5,488 nt of DNA from Planctomycetota bacterium (GTDB lineage: Bacteria; Planctomycetota; Phycisphaerae; WQYP01): the NCBI GenBank assembly GCA_021785155.1, contig JAJYGE010000194.1, forward strand, positions 1-5,488. The letters are read 5' to 3'. Made by a program: the position numbers and the translations under genes. Below are positions 1 to 4,985 of this stretch, piece by piece. The notes beneath the pieces are model-generated. The model made no database searches. It saw only the letters and a program-made list of their open reading frames with translations, and was not told the DNA's origin. The stretch's first letter is position 1; each line of letters opens with the position of its first letter.

Positions 1-2
1 CC

Positions 3-98
3 ATCTTTGTCATCCGGCCCCTCTTGACCTGGCGGCTGGCACATAAGGGGGTGTATCAGGGCGGTACCGATCAATCTCGTCGCGATGACGTGAAATAA
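3..98 (+). CDS. possible C-terminal end of an upstream gene (partial)
   Basis: One plus-strand frame is open from the window edge to a TAA at 96-98. It encodes 31 residues, beginning IFVIRPLLTWRLAHKG and ending in a charged tail RRDDVK. A hydrophobic stretch followed by a basic and acidic tail would suit the end of a membrane protein. The sequence becomes more AT-rich straight after the stop, as expected at a gene boundary. An open run this short arises by chance quite often (roughly one in five per frame), and no family can be recognised, so this is only a possibility. Confidence 0.25.
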   Translation: MFVIRPLLTWRLAHKGVYQGGTDQSRRDDVK

Positions 99-432
99 CA
101 ATTATAGTTCAAACGCTCACATAGTAGTCCTTCATCCGCCGCTGCGGCTCGAGCAGCAGAACAGAAAGTTGAACCCAGAGTTTTGGCGAGAAAATACGAT
201 AACTCGTGGTGAAATAATGACTTATACCAATTTTCGACTTCCCGGCACTTAAATCAGACTCCTCGAAAATCAGGGAAATTTGCGGTATTTACATGAGAAC
301 ACTTCCCCGCGAAAAAACCATACCCAGGACCCCTCAAACGCAATACTATCAAGGGTTTTCCATTACGGAAATGAAATTTATTGGACTAAACTCCGGTTGA
401 ACAGTAGAGTCCCGGCGCGGCTCCGCCGCAAC
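99..432. other. non-coding stretch without a recognisable gene
   Basis: No credible coding frame is seen on either strand. Only small inverted repeats are visible: GCTGC(141-145)/GCAGC(153-157), TTTCC(357-361)/GGAAA(367-371), and a GC-rich CGGCG/CGCCG hairpin near 413-429. None has a T-tract that would make it a convincing terminator. The stretch is mixed AT-rich and GC-rich and sits next to mobile-element remnants, so it may be an insertion-prone intergenic region. Confidence 0.5.
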
Positions 433-440
433 CAAAACAC
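433..440. repeat. left target-site duplication CAAAACAC
   Basis: This is an 8-bp direct repeat of the sequence at 573-580. It abuts the left terminal inverted repeat of the 132-bp element. An 8-bp duplication is the length made by IS66-family transposition. Confidence 0.75.
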
Positions 441-572
441 GTAACCGTTCACAGGTCGGCGATTAATAACTTGTGGTGCAGGTTTTCTTACCTGCATTCG
501 CTACTGCGGCAGACAAGAAAGTCTGCACCACAAAAAAAGATAGCCAGATAAAGCCCCGCCGTGAACGGTTAC
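441..572. mobile_element. 132-bp IS66-type miniature inverted-repeat element (MITE)
   Basis: The element starts GTAACCGTTCAC (441-452) and ends with the exact reverse complement GTGAACGGTTAC (561-572). Beyond the perfect 12 bp, the ends share a few more positions, including a GGC at positions 18-20 of each end. Both ends are bordered by the same 8 bp, CAAAACAC (433-440 and 573-580). Ends beginning 5'-GTAA together with 8-bp target duplications are the known signature of the IS66 family. The element has no room for a transposase, so it would have moved with one supplied in trans. Its centre holds a pair of inverted hairpin repeats (471-533), described separately. The intact duplication suggests fairly recent insertion. 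Family assignment rests on end sequence and duplication length only. Confidence 0.75.
471..533. repeat. REPIN-like pair of inverted REP hairpins
   Basis: Two 25-nt units face each other (471-495 and 509-533). Their outer 11 bp, TTGTGGTGCAG and CTGCACCACAA, are perfectly complementary. Each unit also folds alone: TGCAGGT(477-483)/ACCTGCA(490-496) with loop TTTCTT, and GCAGAC(509-514)/GTCTGC(521-526) with loop AAGAAA. The units match at 21 of 25 positions, and the four differences are all transitions that preserve pairing within each small hairpin. A GTGG-type tetranucleotide next to a short palindrome, in inverted pairs, is the layout of REP/REPIN sequences mobilised by RAYT (TnpA-REP) transposases. 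No RAYT gene lies in the window. Confidence 0.65.
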
Positions 573-580
573 CAAAACAC
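573..580. repeat. right target-site duplication CAAAACAC
   Basis: This matches 433-440 exactly and directly abuts the right terminal inverted repeat of the 132-bp element. Together the two copies mark its insertion point. Confidence 0.75.
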
Positions 581-614
581 CTTATTCATAAGATTACGCA
601 GATTAACGAATGGA

Positions 615-630
615 GTAACCGTCCACGGGC
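615..630. repeat. orphan IS66-like terminal repeat
   Basis: GTAACCGTCCAC at 615-626 matches the 12-bp end of the nearby MITE at 11 of 12 positions and has the same orientation as its left end. The match extends partly into the following GGG. No partner right end and no 8-bp duplication were found downstream. It is probably the remnant of another related insertion. Overlapping it is a small ACGGG/CCCGT hairpin (625-641). Confidence 0.45.
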
Positions 631-673
631 TGCTATCCCGTTGCCTTTTGTCGGGGTGAATTTGATAATATTA

Positions 674-687
674 TTCATATATATGAA
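674..687. promoter_or_regulatory. 14-bp perfect palindrome upstream of the promoter
   Basis: TTCATATATATGAA is a perfect palindrome in an AT-rich tract about 35 bp upstream of the proposed -35 box. It has the same TTCAT/ATGAA half-sites as the palindrome at 755-773 but in divergent order. It could be an operator or activator site, or simply an AT-rich UP-like region. The palindrome is seen directly; its function is inferred. Confidence 0.35.
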
Positions 688-721
688 AACAATAAAATTA
701 TAAAAAAATTAAAGATTTCAC

Positions 722-749
722 TTGACTAACTTCTGATTACATATATACT
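722..749 (+). promoter_or_regulatory. sigma70-type promoter for the PEP-CTERM gene
   Basis: A -35 box TTGACT (722-727) is separated by 16 bp from a -10 box TATACT (744-749). Each differs from the consensus at one position. The DNA just upstream (690-720) is very A/T-rich, like an UP element. Transcription would begin near 756, leaving a leader of about 240 nt before the start codon at 996. This is the best match to a standard promoter that I see in the window. Confidence 0.6.
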
Positions 750-754
750 ATCCG

Positions 755-773
755 TTATGAATCAGTTTCATAA
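755..773. promoter_or_regulatory. inverted repeat at the predicted transcription start (candidate operator)
   Basis: TTATGAA-N5-TTCATAA has perfect 7-bp arms and begins 5 bp after the -10 box, so it covers the expected start site. A protein bound here would block initiation. A second, weaker inverted pair, ACCGTT(774-779)/AACGGT(788-793), follows immediately. The regulator is unknown; the LacI-family protein of this window is one candidate, although the site lacks the central CG common in LacI-family operators. Confidence 0.4.
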
Positions 774-995
774 ACCGTTATCAATGCAACGGTGTGAAGT
801 GGAACGGGTTCGGTAGAACATCTGTGCTGACCTTATCAGCTCTGCGGTCTTCGGATTTAAATTCCGCAAATATGCTGGTGGCAGCGAACATTTATGCCCA
901 CTGATCTGGTTCGGGAGAATTCCGTGCCGGGGGTTAAACAAGACTGTAACGGTCAATGTGACTGTTTAGGGTTTCTTTTTTTTGGGAGGTGTCTT
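757..995 (+). promoter_or_regulatory. long structured 5' leader of the PEP-CTERM gene
   Basis: Between the predicted transcription start and the ATG at 996 lie several foldable segments. TGCGG(843-847) pairs with CCGCA(864-868). An 8-bp stem with a 3-nt loop spans 948-966 (AACGGTCA/TGACTGTT, one G-U pair). It is followed 9 nt later by eight T residues (976-983), directly before the ribosome binding site GGGAGGT (984-990). The gap between hairpin and T-tract is longer than in a standard terminator, so premature termination is possible but not assured. No known riboswitch class is recognised. Confidence 0.35.
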
Positions 996-1742
996 ATGAC
1001 ACTATCGTTTGGTAAAATCTCGGCGGTTCTTTTGGGTTCGGCGGCAGGGTTTATATGCTCTGCGGGGGTGTTTTGTCAGCCCGTTGCCGCTACCCCCGTA
1101 TTGAATACCAACTTGTTGAATGATCCCGGTTTTGAAGCCAGTCCCGGCACCACTGGTGGCCCCAATGCCAGCACCGGTGATGTATCAACGGCTTCAGGCA
1201 CCTATGGATGGAGCGGCTGGAACAATTGGACCGCTCCTTATGGTGCCTACTACACCTCTTCGGTGGCCTACGCCGGAACTCAGGCTGGCAAAACCTATTC
1301 CGGCCCCAACGCCGGGATTTATCAAAATGTAGCCATAACCGGAGCCGGAGGATATCAATTCAGTGCTTCTGCATGGTTTTATAACATGTCCGGCGGCAAT
1401 GTTCTTAACGGCCAGGAAACGGACGATATTCGGGTGATATTTACAAATGCGGCAGGAACTACACTTGCGACCGATGTCAGCCCGACCAATCTGAATGCCA
1501 GCAGCCCCACCAATACGTGGATGCAGCTTTCCGTAACCGGATTGGTGCCGACCACGGCAACTCAGGCGCAAGTGATGATGTTCTTTAACAACCCTGGTTA
1601 CGCGGGCGGAGCACTTTTTACTGACAGCGCCAATTTCTCGCTAAGCGCCGTTCCAGAACCGGCTTCGCTGGGGCTGTTTGCCCTCGGCAGTTTGGGAATG
1701 TTGTTGGTTGGCCGCAAGCGGGCAGCTCGCAAAACGGCTTAA
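996..1742 (+). CDS. secreted PEP-CTERM sorting-domain protein with a carbohydrate-binding-like beta-sandwich
   Basis: This 248-residue protein is probably exported and handled by an exosortase. A signal peptide spans about residues 1-32 (hydrophobic core VLLGSAAGFI, likely cleavage after PVAA). A single domain from about 39 to 215 begins NLLNDPGFE. It is rich in Gly, Asn, Thr and aromatic residues, like the jelly-roll modules (CBM4/9-type) often found in such proteins. The C-terminus has the full tripartite sorting signal: VPEP at 219-222, a hydrophobic helix, and the basic end GRKRAARKTA. The start at 996 is chosen because GGGAGGT lies 5 nt upstream and the signal peptide follows at once. 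The same frame is open back to an ATG at 894, but that would add 34 residues, including several cysteines, ahead of the signal peptide and has no good ribosome site. Its role is unknown; a surface or matrix protein that binds glycan is plausible. No exosortase gene is in the window. The promoter is at 722-749 and terminator hairpins follow the stop. Confidence 0.85.
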   Translation: MTLSFGKISAVLLGSAAGFICSAGVFCQPVAATPVLNTNLLNDPGFEASPGTTGGPNASTGDVSTASGTYGWSGWNNWTAPYGAYYTSSVAYAGTQAGKTYSGPNAGIYQNVAITGAGGYQFSASAWFYNMSGGNVLNGQETDDIRVIFTNAAGTTLATDVSPTNLNASSPTNTWMQLSVTGLVPTTATQAQVMMFFNNPGYAGGALFTDSANFSLSAVPEPASLGLFALGSLGMLLVGRKRAARKTA

Positions 1743-1754
1743 TTTTTGTAATTA

Positions 1755-1799
1755 TGGCGGGAGCGTTTCGGGCGTTCCGCAGCGGTTCCGCCACTTTTT
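1755..1799 (+). terminator. intrinsic terminator, proximal form
   Basis: The 8-bp stem TGGCGGGA (1755-1762) with TTCCGCCA (1786-1793), including one G-U pair, is followed by C and TTTTT (1795-1799). It starts 12 nt after the stop codon of the PEP-CTERM gene. Its 5' arm overlaps the 5' arm of the longer hairpin that ends at 1845, so the two cannot both form fully. Confidence 0.55.
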
Positions 1800-1845
1800 C
1801 TTCTGACCCAGTGTGTCGGAACGGTACGAAAACGCTCTTTTTTTT
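1761..1845 (+). terminator. intrinsic terminator, distal alternative form
   Basis: GAGCGTTT (1761-1768) pairs with AAACGCTC (1830-1837). CG (1769-1770) pairs with CG (1827-1828), and CGTTCCG (1773-1779) pairs with CGGAACG (1817-1823). About 17 base pairs with a small internal loop and a 37-nt apical loop are followed directly by eight T residues (1838-1845). It should be stronger than the proximal form. It separates the PEP-CTERM gene from the pseudopilin, unless one fold is used to prevent the other. Confidence 0.5.
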
Positions 1846-1880
1846 GGTCGGGCTATCTGCCCCTTGATTGGAGTACCCAC

Positions 1881-2873
1881 ATGAACATCAATCGTTTGGC
1901 CTCATCAACTCATAAAACCACTGGACGTGGTTTTACACTCATTGAACTGCTGGTGGTCATTTCCATCATCGCGCTACTCATTGCCCTGCTGTTGCCGGCT
2001 CTGGCGAAAGCCAAGGAAGAAGCTCTGGCCACGGCTTGCGGAGCCAATCTGCGCAGCATTGGGCAGATTCTGGCGGAATACGAAAATACCTATGAGGGGG
2101 TCATTCCCTATGGCAATGCCTATGACTCGTCCTACGGACTGTGGAATCCTTTTGACTGGGACGTTCTTTTGTACAGCTACAACCGCGGATTGGACCCGGT
2201 GCGCTATTTGGAATTTAATAACGTGGATACTTCAGGTTATCCAGTGGCTTCTACTTCCGCCTCAGCCTTTCTAGGAACCTTCACTTGCCCGGCATCCCTT
2301 GTTAAGCCGACGCTGGGGCCAGGATGGGACGCTTCCACGATCGGCTGGTATTGGAGCGACTATGCGGCTAATCCGAACTATTTCTGGACCTACGCGCCCG
2401 GGCCTGGTTGGGCACAAACGATAACGATGCGTGCGTCCAATGTGCAGAATCCCGGTTATGCCATATCCATCGGTGATGCGACACAAACAACCAGTTGGGG
2501 CGGATCATGGGCGATTATGAGCGACTGGATTCAATGCAACAATACGGTCAAAGGTAACGCGCTTCCATACGTTAACGACCCGAATTATCTGGTGCCCGCC
2601 AACGGATTTCTTTCCTCTGAAACCACGGATCAGGATATTGTTATTCCAGGGGGCATCAATAATTCCACAGGAATGCGGTACCGCCACCTGCAGGACTCCG
2701 CCGGCACCGGCGAAGCCAATGCGGTATTTTTTGATGGCCATGTTGAGACACTGCCGATCAACCACAATGTCGCCGGTGCCGCAGTTACCTCGCCGTCTGC
2801 CAACGGAAACAACGGATTGCGAATTCAGAATATCGTTAATCCGGGACTTCCCAGTTCCATCGGATTGTTTTGA
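1881..2873 (+). CDS. pseudopilin-like protein, prepilin N-terminal methylation domain with C-terminal FDGHVE motif
   Basis: The product has 330 residues. After a short leader ending RG (residues 16-17), the class III signal GFTLIELLVV is present, with cleavage expected between G17 and F18 by prepilin peptidase and the conserved Glu at mature position 5 (E22). One hydrophobic helix (about 18-41) is followed by KAKEEALATACGANLRSIG, the usual start of the globular part in this family. The C-terminal half has RHLQDS...FFDGHVETL (residues 268-290), resembling the H-X9-DG motif of planctomycete and verrucomicrobial pseudopilin-like proteins. Here 15 residues, not 9, separate H269 from D285-G286. 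The start is supported by TTGGAG about 7 nt upstream. Such proteins occur in many copies near sugar-degradation genes in these phyla; their function is not established, and surface capture of polymers is a guess. The next gene starts 32 nt downstream with no terminator between, so co-transcription with the GH16 enzyme is likely. Confidence 0.88.
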   Translation: MNINRLASSTHKTTGRGFTLIELLVVISIIALLIALLLPALAKAKEEALATACGANLRSIGQILAEYENTYEGVIPYGNAYDSSYGLWNPFDWDVLLYSYNRGLDPVRYLEFNNVDTSGYPVASTSASAFLGTFTCPASLVKPTLGPGWDASTIGWYWSDYAANPNYFWTYAPGPGWAQTITMRASNVQNPGYAISIGDATQTTSWGGSWAIMSDWIQCNNTVKGNALPYVNDPNYLVPANGFLSSETTDQDIVIPGGINNSTGMRYRHLQDSAGTGEANAVFFDGHVETLPINHNVAGAAVTSPSANGNNGLRIQNIVNPGLPSSIGLF

Positions 2874-2905
2874 TTGCAACGGAATGCTTTTGAACGGGAA
2901 ATATC

Positions 2906-3820
2906 ATGAAAGCATGGTTATGGCCGAATGGTTTAAAACATGGCGTTGCGGGTATCAGTGTTGTTCTGTTGGCTATGTTGGCCGGCGGAGCGACTTCGGC
3001 TCGCAAAACGCCGAATATATCCGCACCAGAGGGATGGCATTGGAAGCTTTCCTGGAGCGACCAATTCAATCGCGGTGCGGCGGACCTGAAGGGTTGGCAT
3101 TATGACCTTGGCGGCGGCGGCTGGGGTAACGGTGAATCCGAGGTTTATACCCACTCCAGAAAAAATGTGTATGTGGCCCATGGCAAACTGCACATTGTGG
3201 TGATCGGCAAAAAAGTACATGGCAAAGTCCATTACACTTCCGGCCGCATTACCACCCGCAATGTGTTCAGCCAGAAATATGGCCTCTTTGAATTTCGCGC
3301 ACGGTTGCCGCAAGGGACCGGCTTATGGCCGGCGATCTGGATGATGCCGAAAAAATCCAAGTACGGAACCTGGCCGAGGTCCGGTGAAATCGACATCATG
3401 GAATCTCGGGGCAACGGTATCCATCAAGTACAGGGCAGTTTACATTCCGGCCAAATATGGAATCAGGATAACTGCCAGACCAAGGTGTACACCCTGCCCC
3501 GGCACGAGACCACTACCGAGTGGCACACGTATGCTCTGGAATGGGAGCCAGTGGCTGATCCGGCTGAATCTGGGATTCGAAAAGTCCAAATTAAATGGTT
3601 TGTCGATGGCCATTTATATGAAACTCAGCAGGGGGGATGGACGGTTCCAACTTCGGCCGGGACGGGGCATCCCAACGCGCCATTTGACCAACGATTTTAT
3701 ATCATTCTCAACATGGCGGTGGGCGGCAATTATGTGGGTGGTAAAACACCCGGCTCCGGGCGGTATGATATGGAAGTTAATTTTATCAGAGCGTATGCTC
3801 TGGTCAAAAGTGGCCATTAA
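2906..3820 (+). CDS. secreted glycoside hydrolase family 16 (laminarinase/beta-glucanase type)
   Basis: This 304-residue, single-domain enzyme hydrolyses internal beta-glucan bonds with retention of configuration. A signal peptide covers about 1-32 (core GISVVLLAMLAGG, likely cleavage after ATSA), so it acts outside the cytoplasm. The GH16 domain spans about 42-300. It includes LKGWHYDLGG, WGNGESEVYT (73-82), TSGRITT (111-117), LWPAIWMMP (140-148) and the catalytic signature GEIDIMES with E161 (nucleophile), D163 and E166 (acid/base). This E-x-D-x-x-E form with a beta-bulge is typical of bacterial laminarinases. The C-terminal NMAVGGNYVGG is also standard. Substrate is most likely a beta-1,3 or mixed-linked glucan, but GH16 also contains agarases, carrageenases and porphyranases, so this is not settled. 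A weak GGGA site lies 6 nt before the ATG. It follows the pseudopilin by 32 nt, and the LacI-type gene starts 20 nt after its stop, so the three genes probably form one operon. A paralogue starts at 4986. Confidence 0.93.
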   Translation: MKAWLWPNGLKHGVAGISVVLLAMLAGGATSARKTPNISAPEGWHWKLSWSDQFNRGAADLKGWHYDLGGGGWGNGESEVYTHSRKNVYVAHGKLHIVVIGKKVHGKVHYTSGRITTRNVFSQKYGLFEFRARLPQGTGLWPAIWMMPKKSKYGTWPRSGEIDIMESRGNGIHQVQGSLHSGQIWNQDNCQTKVYTLPRHETTTEWHTYALEWEPVADPAESGIRKVQIKWFVDGHLYETQQGGWTVPTSAGTGHPNAPFDQRFYIILNMAVGGNYVGGKTPGSGRYDMEVNFIRAYALVKSGH

Positions 3821-3840
3821 CGTTTTTTAATCAGAGGTCG

Positions 3841-4866
3841 GTGACGGATATGGGATCAGTTCGAGAAATAGCCAAAGAGTTGGGCATTTCCCCCGCAACG
3901 GTTTCCCGGGCGATTAACAATCATCCGGCGGTTGCCGCGGGCGTCCGCCGGCGCGTGGTCAAAGCCATGAACCGTTCGCGTTATGTTCCGGCCGTTGGTA
4001 AGCGGGAAACCATGAATATAGCATTCGCGTACACCGGGGATTCATCCTTGGGATCCCCATTTGATGCCGCCCTGATGCAGGGTATGAGCGAGCGCATGGA
4101 TCAGTTCGGCTTTGATCTGCTGATACTGGATGTGCGCCGCGTGGTGTTGCCGCATGAATCTTTCTCCCAGATGTGCGTGCGCAAAGGAATACGCGGTGCG
4201 GTGTTGCGTACCACCACGGAAACCCGGAGCACCTGCGAGGAAATTGCCGCGGAAGGTTTTCCGGCGGTGGTAGTGGGAGACCGCTTCAGGTCCGACAAAA
4301 TAAATTTTATCGCCAGCGACAGCCAATCCACAAGCCGGGAGGCCGTATCGCATTTGATTCAACTGGGACATAAGCACATTGGCATAGCTATTAATGTGGT
4401 GGATGATTCGGATCATACTGATCGGCTCAATGGATATAGGGAAGCTCTGGCCGCCGCGGGCATGGCAGTGGATGAAAAATATATTTACCGCGTGCCGGCC
4501 AATCGCGAAGGTGGAGTTCAATGGGCACGGCGTCTGGCGACTCTGCCGGATCGTCCGACCGCCGTTTACTGCACCGATCCGATGACGGCGGTGGGTGTAC
4601 TGGGGGAAGCACAGCAGATCGGCTGGAAAATTCCGGAAGATTTATCCATTATCGGATTTGATGATTCGGACATCCGCTTTATTACCTATCCCCAACTTAC
4701 CGCCATCTGCCAAAATGCGCAGGAAATTGGCCGGGCCGCATTTGAGGCCCTTAGTTCGCTGTTAAGCTGGCCGGGTAATGGGGGACCCGAGCCGCTGATT
4801 CAGCGGGTGTTGGCCACACAACTGGAGTTGCACGGCACCACCTCCGCGCCAGCACGCGAGAGATAG
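3841..4866 (+). CDS. LacI/GalR-family transcriptional regulator
   Basis: The product has 341 residues, a normal length. The N-terminal helix-turn-helix (VREIAKELGISPATVSRAI, residues 7-25) is a clear LacI-family reader head. The rest (about 58-335) is the periplasmic-binding-protein-like sensor domain, with typical stretches DRLNGYREALAAAG and IIGFDDSDIRFITYPQLTAI. It probably binds a sugar released by the neighbouring GH16 enzymes and controls this locus. The segment joining the two domains is short: only 8 residues lie between YVPA (48-51) and IAFA (60-63), against about 13 in PurR, so the usual hinge helix seems reduced or missing. The start is uncertain. GTG at 3841 has AGAGG only 3 nt upstream, while ATG at 3850 (three codons later) has the same site 12 nt upstream; neither spacing is ideal. 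It lies 20 nt after the GH16 stop, with no convincing terminator between. Confidence 0.93.
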   Translation: MTDMGSVREIAKELGISPATVSRAINNHPAVAAGVRRRVVKAMNRSRYVPAVGKRETMNIAFAYTGDSSLGSPFDAALMQGMSERMDQFGFDLLILDVRRVVLPHESFSQMCVRKGIRGAVLRTTTETRSTCEEIAAEGFPAVVVGDRFRSDKINFIASDSQSTSREAVSHLIQLGHKHIGIAINVVDDSDHTDRLNGYREALAAAGMAVDEKYIYRVPANREGGVQWARRLATLPDRPTAVYCTDPMTAVGVLGEAQQIGWKIPEDLSIIGFDDSDIRFITYPQLTAICQNAQEIGRAAFEALSSLLSWPGNGGPEPLIQRVLATQLELHGTTSAPARER

Positions 4867-4949
4867 AATTCCGGACCATGTATTGGCCGCCGTAGATACC
4901 ATTGGGCTGCTGCGAGCATCCGAAGCATAACCCGATGGGCGGTCGACGA

Positions 4950-4961
4950 TTATCCTGATAA
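4950..4961. promoter_or_regulatory. short palindrome upstream of the second GH16 gene (candidate operator)
   Basis: TTATC-CT-GATAA has perfect 5-bp arms and lies 24 nt before the start codon at 4986, in the 119-bp gap between the regulator gene and the second GH16 gene. It could be a binding site for the LacI-type protein encoded just upstream. Such a short palindrome can occur by chance, and no clear -35/-10 pair is visible in this gap. Confidence 0.25.
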
Positions 4962-4985
4962 GTTTTTCACTAGAGGAGAAATTCA

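Noticed and set aside
473..703. 76-residue open frame on the plus strand
   Set aside because: It runs through the MITE and its hairpins, starts within the REP-like repeat, has no ribosome site and shows no protein-like composition. It is a chance frame.
757..816. 19-codon frame (MNQFHKPLS...) starting almost at the predicted transcription start
   Set aside because: It could be a leaderless leader peptide, but it has no run of regulatory codons and no ribosome site, and its start depends on the exact start of transcription. Too weak to annotate.
880..902. Sigma54-like site (TGGCAG) upstream of the PEP-CTERM gene, as seen for some PEP-CTERM genes in Proteobacteria
   Set aside because: The required GC element at the right spacing is absent, and a good sigma70-type promoter lies upstream.
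894..995. Upstream in-frame extension of the PEP-CTERM gene from the ATG at 894
   Set aside because: It would place a 34-residue cysteine-bearing segment before a normal signal peptide and lacks a ribosome site, whereas 996 has GGGAGGT at 5 nt.
1194..1571. 125-residue minus-strand frame within the PEP-CTERM gene
   Set aside because: It is antisense to a well supported gene and looks like a composition artefact of Gly/Ala/Thr-rich codons.
3801..3828. Possible terminator at the end of the first GH16 gene (T6 at 3823-3828)
   Set aside because: Only a 3-bp stem can be formed before the T-tract, which is too weak for an intrinsic terminator.
4042..4521. 159-residue frame on the minus strand inside the LacI-type gene
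   Set aside because: It is antisense to a clear family member across its whole length and has no recognisable domain; it is a shadow of the plus-strand codon pattern.
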